Shown here: piece after piece, positions 44,033 to 52,303 of the stretch
Layout: every line of letters starts with the position of its first letter
Position numbering within the stretch: position 1 is the first letter of the stretch
Source of the DNA: an uncultured Fretibacterium sp.
Lineage (GTDB): Bacteria > Synergistota > Synergistia > Synergistales > Aminobacteriaceae
DNA: 64,000 nucleotides
Direction of reading: 5' to 3'
NCBI GenBank assembly: GCA_946186205.1
Contig: CAMHMH010000004.1
Location: 62,001 to 126,000 of the forward strand
Translations under genes and position numbers: made by a program
The notes under the pieces: model-generated
The model's database searches: none
What the model was told of the DNA's origin: nothing
Seen by the model: the letters and a program-made list of their open reading frames with translations, nothing else

Positions 44033-44891
44033 TTTCTGAGTCCTCCGTGAAAATCTGACGCAGAATCTTTATCCCCTTTTCGAGTCCCAAGAGTGAAGGA
44101 CGGCTGATATACCTTTCGGGAATCTCGTACACTCTCGCATGTGATAAAGCTGATGACCATTCGCGAGCCTTGAAGCTGTTTACTGTAGCGGGATTCATTG
44201 CGCCCGTCTGAATGATGTACACGTCAATGCTTTCTGCGTTCATCAATACACGCTCCACGCCGTAAGGGGCTATCGTGCTTTCAGGTCTGAGGGGCTTTGC
44301 GTCTGAAGCGATATTTACGCCTCCCGACAAAGCTATGAGTCTCGCAGGCCATGAGTCCGGGGCGCATGTGTGAAGCTCTCTTGATGTTGCTTCGAGAAAT
44401 ACGCGGGGACGGTTTGTTTTCGTTGACTCGGATTCTGAATTGTAAACTATTTTTGATGTGTTCAGTTTACATTCAAGCGCGGAATTGAGCCTTGAGATTC
44501 CGTTTATGGGATTGAGATTGAGACTCTCAGCAAGCGTTATGAGATATTCGGGGAAAACGTCCCATTTCGGCGGGTCAATGCTTATCACCTTAACGCCCGA
44601 ACGCCTGAGAACGTCATACATATTAGGGTTGATTCGCTCGGCAAAAGGTCTAGTAACAATCACGTCAGGCCGTAACGCTAATATTCTTTCAGCCCCGGAA
44701 CGCAGAGAAATTCGCGGGAGTTCAGGCAATAAATCATCATCATCATTTTCAGACAAAGCAACGAGATTCCCTCCCATCGCAAAAATGTTATCCGAATGCC
44801 CCGGGTAAAGCGAAATCACTCGGAGCGTTTCAGACTCGGCGGGGCATATCATCACCATTAACATTAATATTATTCCGGCAATGCGCGCCAC
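44022..44891 (-). CDS. Periplasmic metallophore/cobalamin-type ABC binding protein
   Basis: 289 aa from a GTG that overlaps the ATPase gene by 22 nt. Signal peptide RIAGIILMLMVMICPAESE, then a BtuF/FecB-like fold: RVISLYPGHSDNIFAMG, ERILALRPDVIVTRPF, VKVISIDPPKW and, late, ALSHARVYEIPERYISRPS. It probably binds vitamin B12, haem or an iron chelate. No FecCD/BtuC permease is adjacent. Confidence 0.8.
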   Translation of the reverse strand: MARIAGIILMLMVMICPAESETLRVISLYPGHSDNIFAMGGNLVALSENDDDDLLPELPRISLRSGAERILALRPDVIVTRPFAERINPNMYDVLRRSGVKVISIDPPKWDVFPEYLITLAESLNLNPINGISRLNSALECKLNTSKIVYNSESESTKTNRPRVFLEATSRELHTCAPDSWPARLIALSGGVNIASDAKPLRPESTIAPYGVERVLMNAESIDVYIIQTGAMNPATVNSFKAREWSSALSHARVYEIPERYISRPSLLGLEKGIKILRQIFTEDSENAR

Positions 44892-45631
44892 ATTGAATCA
44901 TTCCTTTCATCATTATGATATGGGATAAACTTTGCGCAGTATAAATCATGAAGGACTTCACCAGAAATTTTTTGTCCGTGTGAAATCACTCCGCCTCCTT
45001 TCAGCGCAATATAGCAGTCCGAGTATGACAGCGACAAGTTTATGTCATGAACAGCAGCAATGATACTCCTTCCGCCGTCAGCAAGAGTCCTCAAGAGTGA
45101 GAAAATTTTTGCTGACTTGTCCGGGTCTAACGCGCTTGTAGGTTCGTCAAGCAAAATTGTTGATGTGTCCTGAGCCAATGAACACGCAATGAAAGCGAGC
45201 TGCCTTTCACCGTCAGAGAGAGTCATAATGTCGCGCTCAAGAAGATGAGTAATGCCCAAAATTTTTGCTGACTGATTCACCGTGTCAATGTCGGAATGAG
45301 TCAGCCGGGTGAAAATCCCCCTGTGAGGAAGCCTGCCCATCTCGATAATTTCGCGGACGCTAAAAGGGTAAGACGGTCTCAGAGTATTACCGCTCATGAC
45401 GAACGAAACATTGCGCGCAAATTCCCGGCGTGAGAATCTCATGACTTCCTGGCCATTAAGCAGAACATGACCAGAATAACCCATCAATCCCGCAAGAACA
45501 CGCAGAAGAGTCGACTTCCCTGAACCGTTAGGGCCGATTAACGACACGAGTCCCGGGGGAATGTCAACGCTGATATTTCTTAGGATTAACTTTTTCCCGT
45601 AAGACGCATAAAGATTCCTGATACTGTACAC
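44870..45631 (-). CDS. ABC transporter ATP-binding protein, FecE/BtuD family
   Basis: 253 aa with Walker A GPNGSGKSTLL, signature TLSDGERQLAF, Walker B TILLDEPTSALDP and the switch His in AAVHDINLSLSYSD. Closest in style to the ATPases of iron-chelate and B12 importers. It directly follows the EamA gene (0 nt) and overlaps the binding-protein gene. A membrane permease partner is missing here. Confidence 0.88.
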   Translation of the reverse strand: MYSIRNLYASYGKKLILRNISVDIPPGLVSLIGPNGSGKSTLLRVLAGLMGYSGHVLLNGQEVMRFSRREFARNVSFVMSGNTLRPSYPFSVREIIEMGRLPHRGIFTRLTHSDIDTVNQSAKILGITHLLERDIMTLSDGERQLAFIACSLAQDTSTILLDEPTSALDPDKSAKIFSLLRTLADGGRSIIAAVHDINLSLSYSDCYIALKGGGVISHGQKISGEVLHDLYCAKFIPYHNDERNDSMWRALPE

Positions 45632-46564
45632 TTAATACGACAAGCCTTCAGATATGCCGAGCATTACGATGCCCGATATTATTACCGCGACACAGACAAA
45701 GCGAATACTTTCGAGCTTCTCATGAAGGAAAATGCGCGACAATATGACCGAGACGACGCAGAATGACGCGATAATGGGCGCAACAAAAAGAGGGTTCTGG
45801 CCTATTGCGTAAACGTAGCAGATATACGCGAGTCCCTCGCAGACTGCCGCAAAGATTCTAGGAGCGTTCGACCTCGTGAAGGGGTTGAAGATTCGCCCGC
45901 GCTTGTGCCAGATGTAAAGCCAGCATATTAACCCGATGACAAAGAAAACAGAGCCGTAAAGACGACTCAAATCAGCCTCATCTACAGCATCACCCTCAAG
46001 GATAATCGCGCCAATCACAGTCTCCAGCGTGTCGAAAATGCAGAATATCAGCGGGAACAACAACGCCGAAGCCCCTATGTGTTTTCTGTCGATCTTAATG
46101 CCCGCTAACCTCTGCTCCTCATAAGAGAGCGCAATTATTCCGCAGATGATTAACACTGTCCCGGCCATGTCGAGAGATGAGACTTCCTGCCATAAACTTT
46201 GTGAGTGTCCCATGACCAAGTAATATATTGTGAGAATGATAACGGGGAATGCGCCGGAAGCGTTCTGCAATGGCGAGAATATAGAGACTTCAAGATATTT
46301 GAGTCCGATGTTGCTGTAGAGCATTGAGACTCCGTAACCAATAGGAACGAGCATGAAGAGCAGATTTTCACGCATGACTTGCATTAATGGGAGTCCTGAT
46401 TCGCTGAATGGAGTCAGAACCGGCACAAGAAATCCCATAATGAGTCCTAAAGTTACGGCGACTTCAAGATACGAGTCATCATTGTCGTTGTCCATGCTCA
46501 ATTTGTAGAACACATCAGCGCAGCCCCACAGGAACATGGCCGCAATTGTCAGAATGAACCACAT
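45632..46564 (-). CDS. EamA/DMT-family transporter
   Basis: 310 aa with ten hydrophobic segments in two halves and Trp/Gly-rich loops (MFLWGCADVFYKLSM at the start; a second half from about residue 170). Drug/metabolite transporter superfamily; substrate unknown. I use the ATG at 46564, which overlaps the upstream stop (TAATG); the track starts four codons earlier with GTG. It sits where an ABC permease would be expected but is not one. Confidence 0.8.
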   Translation of the reverse strand: MWFILTIAAMFLWGCADVFYKLSMDNDNDDSYLEVAVTLGLIMGFLVPVLTPFSESGLPLMQVMRENLLFMLVPIGYGVSMLYSNIGLKYLEVSIFSPLQNASGAFPVIILTIYYLVMGHSQSLWQEVSSLDMAGTVLIICGIIALSYEEQRLAGIKIDRKHIGASALLFPLIFCIFDTLETVIGAIILEGDAVDEADLSRLYGSVFFVIGLICWLYIWHKRGRIFNPFTRSNAPRIFAAVCEGLAYICYVYAIGQNPLFVAPIIASFCVVSVILSRIFLHEKLESIRFVCVAVIISGIVMLGISEGLSY

Positions 46565-46998
46565 TACATGCAGCACTCCCTAAGCTCAGAGCATAAATAT
46601 TCGTAGCGTTCTCTCTTCTCTGCGCGCTGAAAATGAATCTCCCGGAGCTGTTCAGGATTTCCCGTGTAACTCAGAATCTCACCGCCGAACTGCTCGCTCG
46701 TAAGGTCAAACGCATAATCATTAACGACGTTGTAGCAGTGAAAATTTCCGCCCTCCTGCAAGATTCCGTAAACCTTCCCGCCGAAAATGTCCTGAGCGAG
46801 AAACGATGTTACAGCGCACTGGCCTAATGTAGGGTTGTCCGTTGTCCATTCATGGCGGAGTCTCGGAGTGCATGTATATTCGCACCAGACATGAAGAAGA
46901 GCGTCGTAAAGATTGCAGGGAGTAATTATGCCCTTGTAGGTGTGATTGACAGCATGAACATGGCCGGAGTCCTTCCAGCCGTAAAAGTGATATGACAA
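46564..46998 (-). CDS. YunG-like protein with a Cys-His-Asp arrangement
   Basis: 144 aa from the TTG at 46998, 7 nt after AGAAGGA; the track's ATG six codons upstream lacks a Shine-Dalgarno. LGQCAVTSFLAQDIFGG, GNFHCYNVV and YAFDLTSEQF place Cys, His and Asp in the order of papain-like or transglutaminase folds, as in the small YunG family. Activity is unproven. First gene of the five-gene unit. Confidence 0.65.
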   Translation of the reverse strand: MSYHFYGWKDSGHVHAVNHTYKGIITPCNLYDALLHVWCEYTCTPRLRHEWTTDNPTLGQCAVTSFLAQDIFGGKVYGILQEGGNFHCYNVVNDYAFDLTSEQFGGEILSYTGNPEQLREIHFQRAEKRERYEYLCSELRECCM

Positions 46999-47052
46999 GT
47001 TCAGTCCTTCTTTCATTGCGGAATGTTTGAGAAATGATTATACGTGAAAAAC

Positions 47053-47092
47053 GCAAAAAAAATTCCCCCGCCGTTTTTGACAGGGGAACAAA
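47053..47092 (-). terminator. Rho-independent terminator after the giant surface protein
   Basis: On the minus strand TTCCCCTGTC-aaaaa-cGGCGGGGGAA (ten pairs including G-U) then TTTTTTTTG. Confidence 0.8.
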
Positions 47093-47099
47093 AATTTTT

Positions 47100-50000
47100 T
47101 CAGATTATTTCTTTATTCCTAAGACTGAAGACTCCTGCTGAGAGAATCAATGCGATGATTCCGAATCCTGACTCGCATCCTCCGCTTGAGCTTCCGACTC
47201 CGTAAACATCTCCGCTTGATGATGATGCTTCCGGCGAAATTGATACGTCCATCAGCACACCCTCAAAGCCTGTCGCGTAATTGTACACAACTCTTTCTGC
47301 GTTCTCAGGGAAAATAATTTCTCCCGTCTCCGAGTCATATTCCGCTGTGAGTTCGTTCCCGTTTGAGTCATATGCTTTAACGTCCTGCACCTTTGCGAGA
47401 TCTTCCGCCGTGAATGAGTCTGAGTCGTCAGCGGCCGTAACACTGAGAGCTCTCATCGTTGCGAACGCGAAAATGTAACGCCCGTTGAATCTCGTAACCT
47501 TTGCTCTTGTACGCTGATCTGCGCAGTAAAGTCCCCTCAGGCTTCTGAGTTCTGACGCGTTAAGTTTCATGAGGCTGTTTTTGTCGCACGTAAGATTCTC
47601 AAGGTTAATGCATCCTGAGATGTTCAGGCTTGAAACGTTGCATGAGGCAAAAGTGAGCGTCTGAAGTTTCGAGCAGTCCCGCGCGTTAAGTGAAGTTATG
47701 CTTGAGCCGCTGACATCAAGATATTCTATCGTGTCGCATCCTTCTACGTTCACTTCCTCAAGGTTTTCGCAGTTAGTCGCGTCGACTCTCGTTACATTGC
47801 TCCCGGTAAGCTCAAGCGTTTTCAGGTTCGTGTTGTTTGTGATTGCTACGGTCTGCACTGACTCGTTGCCAGTAAGTATGACATTCTCTACCGTGCTGTT
47901 TTCATTTAGGCTGACTTCTGTTAATCCTGAAACCGATGAGAGATCAAGAGTCGTTACGGTTGTTACTGATGAGATTTTCTCAAGGGTCTGTGCAAATTCC
48001 TCGTTGGTAGTGTTTCCTGTTATGGCGATGTCAGTTTTGCCCGCGAATTTCTCCGCTAATTGCTCGTCCGTCATCGTGCTGACTTCCTGCGTAGTAGTCT
48101 CGGTTGTCTCCGGCGTAACGGGTGTTGAGCTTTCGACCGTAATTGTGATTGTGATTGACGCTTCCTCCGCGCTGTTTGAGGCCGTAACGGTGTAAGTGTA
48201 ATCTCCTGTTGCCGCTGCCTCTGAAACTGTACCGCTTATCACTACGCTGTTTCCGCTCGCGTTGTACGAGAGTCCGTCAACGAGTGTTCCCGATGTCGAC
48301 CAGTTTATGTTTGTACCCTGAGTCGCTGTTATTGTTATGGGAGTTATCGTGCTTCCTCTTCTTGCTGTAATTGCTGTAACGTCAGCAGAAAGAATCGGCG
48401 CAATATCACTCACTGTTACGAGTATCACGCTTGAGGCCGTACCCGCAGCACCTTCAAATATCGCCGTTGCTGTTACCGGGACTCTGTAGACTCCCGCGGG
48501 CGTTGAAGGACTCACAGTGAGGACTCCGTTTGAGAATGTCATTCCGAGAGATGCTAAATCCCTGCTTGTTGTCGTCCACGTAATGCCGTAATCACCGCCG
48601 CGAATCAGTTCCGATCTTCCGTCAGAATATAACGCTGTTACGGACGCAGAAATTACGCGGGACTCCTCAGTACCTGCTGTAAGATTCACAGGCTCAATGC
48701 TCAGAATAGAAACATCAATCTCATTCACGACAACGACAGCCTGAACAATAATATCCTTGCTCAATGTCGCTTCAAGAACAGGAGTATCGCCCGAAACTTT
48801 AGCATGTGCCGTGAATGTTATTGCCTGCGGGTTTGTCTCTGTCATTGTCTTTCCTGAAAGCGTGAAGTTGAAGTGATATTTATTCGCGCCTTCATTGGCT
48901 GTGTCTGAGGAAGTCAAATCGCCCGAAACTGTGAGCCATTCAGGAAGCCCTGAAACATTAAGCGAGTACGTGAACGTGTCATAATCCGGGTCAGCAATCG
49001 ACACTGTTACGTCAACGCTGATTTTTGTCTCGAAAGATTCACCGGCTATAGCAAGGAAGTCTTCAGCCCCCGCCGTTATCGCTATGTCTGCTGAAAGAAT
49101 GAGACTCCCCGCGCCGTTCGTGAATGATGTCGATTTACTCGTTTTCATTCCTTCTGAAGTCTCTGCGGTTGTCTTTGTGCCTTCTGTAACGTCTCCGCTT
49201 TGTGCAAAGTCATTCGCGATTGTTATTGTGATGCTGGCTTCTGCTGTGCCTTTCGTGTTTGCCGCTGTTACTGTTGCTGAATATGTACCCGATGTGCCGG
49301 GCTGAGGCGTTCCTGAAATTGTCGCTGATTTCCCCGAACCGCTGAACGAGAGTCCCGAAGGAAGTCCGCGAGTTATCGTCCATTCTATTTCGCTGCCTTC
49401 TGTAGCTGTTACTGTTACGCTTGCGGGCTGCCCCTTGTATGCATTGAGCGTGTACGAACTTTCAGCGAGAACGGGCGCGGACATTATTTCGTAATTTGCC
49501 GTGAAAGTCTTGTTTCCTGTAGAGCCTTTTGCGATTGTTACGGTCGTCATTATTGCGTCAACGTCTGAACCTGTCCACCCCGTGAACGAGTAATCATCTT
49601 TCACCGGGTTGTTGAGCGTGAATGTCTCCGTCTCAATCGTATAGCTTGAAGGGTTATCCGCTGTTCCTCCGTCAAGATTGTATGTGATTGTGTAGGTTAT
49701 CGGCGTGAAGTTTGCTGTGTAAGTTCTGTTTCCTGTCGAGCCTGCCGGGATTGTAACGCTCCGAGTCTTTGCGGTTAAGTCTGTTCCTGTCCAGCCGTCA
49801 AAAGTATATCCGTTACGACTCGGATTCGTGAGCTTGACTACTCCGCTTTCGATCGTATAGCTTGCGGGGTTGCCGGGGTCTGACGCGTGATTGAGCGTGT
49901 AAGTTATCGTGTAGGTTATCGGTGTCCACGTAGCAACATAACTCCTGTTACCGTATGAGCCTGCGAGAACCGCTACAATTTCCGCTGAACCGTCAATGCC

Positions 50001-52175
50001 CGTGCCAGTCCACCCGGCGAATGTATAGCCCGCTCGCGTTGGATTCGTAAGAGTGAAGTCGGGACTCTCAATCGTATACGCTTTTGGATTCGTTGCGCCT
50101 GAAGGAAGACTCCCGCCGTTAAGGTCATAGCTTACTGTGTAGATTATCGGTGTCCATGTCGCAGCATAACTCCTATCACCGTATGAGCCTGTGATAACCG
50201 CTACAATATCAGCAGAGCCTTCAATGCCCGTGCCAGTCCACCCCGTGAAAGTATAGCCGACTCTCGTGGGATTCGTCAGCGTGAAATCGGGAGAAGTTAT
50301 TGTGTAGCCCGAAGGGTTATCGGGTGAAACGCTCCCGCCCTGAAGGTCATAGCTTATCGGGTAAATTATTTCGCTGAAAGTCGCCGACAATGTTACATCC
50401 TCTGAAGGCATACTGAACGAGTATTCACCGTCTGAAGATGTTATCTCGTTCGCTGAGTTGTACGCAAGTTTGCTGAGCTCATATCCCGTATCGGCTGAAA
50501 CAGTAACAGTTACCTTTGTTCCCTCAAGTGCTGCTGTTCTGTCTGCACTTATTGCGCCGTGTGTGATTCCATCCGCTATTGTGATGTCGTAAACGTTCAC
50601 GCCTTCAACAGCACCGATCGTTTTGAGCTGTCTCACCGTCAAAAGCTGGTCTGCTGAAAGTGTGTCTGCTGCCGTTGCTCTCACAATGACGTTCAGGTAT
50701 TCGGGGTTCTCATGCACTCTGAAGACCGTATGCTTCACGCCGTCAACTTCTCCGCTGTATGAGACTGGCTGCCATGAAGTTTTGACGTAAACGGGGCTGT
50801 CGTTCGTTATTGCTCCGTTTACTTGTTTGTCGAAACTTTCAGGGAGCGCGCAATGATCGAGGCTGAGTGCACTTCTGTCGTTGGTATTGAAGATTTTATC
50901 CGCTGAGTCATTCCATATGAGCGTGTTTGTCAGGCTTAAATTTGCGTTAGGGAGATAAAATTCACTCTCATCCGCACTAGTGTTATTAACGATTGTGCAG
51001 TTGATGAAGTCCATTGTTCCCTTAAAAAGAACATGGTTAGAATACACTCCTCCCCTGTTGCCCGTGAATGTGCAGTTCGTGATCGTTGCGGGGCCGTCTT
51101 CAAACGCTAAACCGCCTCCTACTGGTGCGCTGTTGCCTGAAATTGTGCAGTTCGTGATTTCCACGCCGTTGTCATCCGGGACGTTGGTGAAATAAAATCC
51201 GCCTCCGCCTGACCCATAATTTGTCGTATTGTTCGACACATTGCAGTTGATGAATTTCGGCCCTGCATGAATGGAGTAAACGCCCGCGCCGGAGCTATCG
51301 CCGGATATGACATTTCCCGAAATATCACAGCTCGTGAGTGTCTGAGTTCCGCCGCCGAGATAAAGACCTGCACCTCTGCCCGTTGACATGTTGTTTGTGA
51401 TGTCGCAGCTCTCGAACGTAACGTTGGCAGAACTCCCACCGAAAAATGCGCCCGTTGCAAAACCGCCTCCATAATTGCCGGAAGTATTTTTCGTAATGAC
51501 GCAGTTTGAGATTTTGCTCTCTGGTTCGCCGTTCATGTAAATACCGCCGCCGCTGTTTTGAGAACTATTTTCGGTAAACGTGCAGTCCGTGATTGTCAGC
51601 TTGCCGTAGTGTCCTGAGGAAATAGCCCCGCCGTAATTACTCGCTGCTTTATTGCCCGTGAATGTGCAGTTAGTGATTGTAGTGGGAGCGTCAATTCCCA
51701 TAGCACCGCCGGATTTCGCTGTGTTGCCCGTGAATGTGCAGTCTGAGATATTCACAGCAATGTTAGAGTTGTTGCTGACGTAGATCCCTCCTCCGTCTGA
51801 TGTGCTGCTGCCGTTCTGGAACGTGAAGCCGTCAACATCTGCGCTTGCGGAAATATTGAGGATCTGAATGCTGCTCCCGCCGTCAAGAATGCTTGCCCCC
51901 GGCGTTTGAGTCGTGAAGTTGGAGTTCCATCCGCCTGAAAGGGTAATCCTCTTGGTGATTGTGAGGGTCTCTGTTGGGGAGTAAGTGCCTGCTGCAACTT
52001 TGATTGTGTCGCCGTAGTCCGCGCTGGCGAGTCTGTTTGTGAGGTTGGCCAGCGTTGAGACTTGATACTCAGCAGCTAATGCCCCCCCCCCCGGGATAAG
52101 TAATACAACTGATACGCATATGAAGAGAATGATGGAAGTGAAACGAGGAAGTTTGATTCTTGGATGTTGTTTCAA
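47100..52175 (-). CDS. Giant secreted Synergist-CTERM surface protein (beta-helix, InlB-like repeats, LRR)
   Basis: 1691 aa from TTG 52175 (AAGGAG, 9 nt). Signal peptide of about 34 residues ending GGGALAAEY. Residues about 40-480 are a right-handed beta-helix with polymorphic-membrane-protein-like repeats (NCTFTGN, GGGIYVSNN, GGAMG). Five InlB-type B repeats follow (YDLxGGS...YTITSPDFTLTNPTRxGYTFxGWTGTGI). Two putative-Ig modules (GLPSGLSFSGSGKSATISGTP) come next, then a leucine-rich segment at about 1440-1600. The C-terminus is SSSGGCESG, a hydrophobic helix and RNKEII. Probably an adhesin; an 11-G tract lies in the signal-peptide codons. Confidence 0.85.
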   Translation of the reverse strand: MKQHPRIKLPRFTSIILFICVSVVLLIPGGGALAAEYQVSTLANLTNRLASADYGDTIKVAAGTYSPTETLTITKRITLSGGWNSNFTTQTPGASILDGGSSIQILNISASADVDGFTFQNGSSTSDGGGIYVSNNSNIAVNISDCTFTGNTAKSGGAMGIDAPTTITNCTFTGNKAASNYGGAISSGHYGKLTITDCTFTENSSQNSGGGIYMNGEPESKISNCVITKNTSGNYGGGFATGAFFGGSSANVTFESCDITNNMSTGRGAGLYLGGGTQTLTSCDISGNVISGDSSGAGVYSIHAGPKFINCNVSNNTTNYGSGGGGFYFTNVPDDNGVEITNCTISGNSAPVGGGLAFEDGPATITNCTFTGNRGGVYSNHVLFKGTMDFINCTIVNNTSADESEFYLPNANLSLTNTLIWNDSADKIFNTNDRSALSLDHCALPESFDKQVNGAITNDSPVYVKTSWQPVSYSGEVDGVKHTVFRVHENPEYLNVIVRATAADTLSADQLLTVRQLKTIGAVEGVNVYDITIADGITHGAISADRTAALEGTKVTVTVSADTGYELSKLAYNSANEITSSDGEYSFSMPSEDVTLSATFSEIIYPISYDLQGGSVSPDNPSGYTITSPDFTLTNPTRVGYTFTGWTGTGIEGSADIVAVITGSYGDRSYAATWTPIIYTVSYDLNGGSLPSGATNPKAYTIESPDFTLTNPTRAGYTFAGWTGTGIDGSAEIVAVLAGSYGNRSYVATWTPITYTITYTLNHASDPGNPASYTIESGVVKLTNPSRNGYTFDGWTGTDLTAKTRSVTIPAGSTGNRTYTANFTPITYTITYNLDGGTADNPSSYTIETETFTLNNPVKDDYSFTGWTGSDVDAIMTTVTIAKGSTGNKTFTANYEIMSAPVLAESSYTLNAYKGQPASVTVTATEGSEIEWTITRGLPSGLSFSGSGKSATISGTPQPGTSGTYSATVTAANTKGTAEASITITIANDFAQSGDVTEGTKTTAETSEGMKTSKSTSFTNGAGSLILSADIAITAGAEDFLAIAGESFETKISVDVTVSIADPDYDTFTYSLNVSGLPEWLTVSGDLTSSDTANEGANKYHFNFTLSGKTMTETNPQAITFTAHAKVSGDTPVLEATLSKDIIVQAVVVVNEIDVSILSIEPVNLTAGTEESRVISASVTALYSDGRSELIRGGDYGITWTTTSRDLASLGMTFSNGVLTVSPSTPAGVYRVPVTATAIFEGAAGTASSVILVTVSDIAPILSADVTAITARRGSTITPITITATQGTNINWSTSGTLVDGLSYNASGNSVVISGTVSEAAATGDYTYTVTASNSAEEASITITITVESSTPVTPETTETTTQEVSTMTDEQLAEKFAGKTDIAITGNTTNEEFAQTLEKISSVTTVTTLDLSSVSGLTEVSLNENSTVENVILTGNESVQTVAITNNTNLKTLELTGSNVTRVDATNCENLEEVNVEGCDTIEYLDVSGSSITSLNARDCSKLQTLTFASCNVSSLNISGCINLENLTCDKNSLMKLNASELRSLRGLYCADQRTRAKVTRFNGRYIFAFATMRALSVTAADDSDSFTAEDLAKVQDVKAYDSNGNELTAEYDSETGEIIFPENAERVVYNYATGFEGVLMDVSISPEASSSSGDVYGVGSSSGGCESGFGIIALILSAGVFSLRNKEII
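52082..52092 (-). repeat. Poly-G(11) tract in the signal-peptide codons
   Basis: Eleven C on the plus strand, eleven G in the coding strand (CCG GGG GGG GGG GCA, residues Pro-Gly-Gly-Gly-Ala). Loss of one G reads CAT TAG, and gain of one reads ATT AGC TGC TGA, so either change stops translation at once. This is the arrangement expected of a slipped-strand phase switch. Confidence 0.85.
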
Positions 52176-52188
52176 GAGTCATTGCTCC

Positions 52189-52218
52189 TTGTTACAAAAA
52201 TTTTTGCGTCATTATAAT
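52189..52218 (+). promoter_or_regulatory. Candidate sigma-70 promoter for the C1 peptidase gene
   Basis: TTGTTA (52189-52194), 18 nt, TATAAT (52213-52218). The same AT-rich stretch carries a TATAAT on the minus strand toward the giant gene. A single repeat unit with GAATC-N3-GACTC lies at 52268-52280, between this promoter and the ATG. Confidence 0.45.
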
Positions 52219-52303
52219 ATATATTCTCAAAATTTTTCTGCGGTTTTGAATTTACATCCTCAAGAATGAATCGCTGACTCAATAATTAGGAGCGTGCCTT
52301 CAA

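Noticed and set aside
47698-48195. 165-aa plus-strand ORF opposite the giant surface gene
   Set aside because: Val/Ser-rich mirror of the repetitive Thr/Asn coding sequence, without a start signal.
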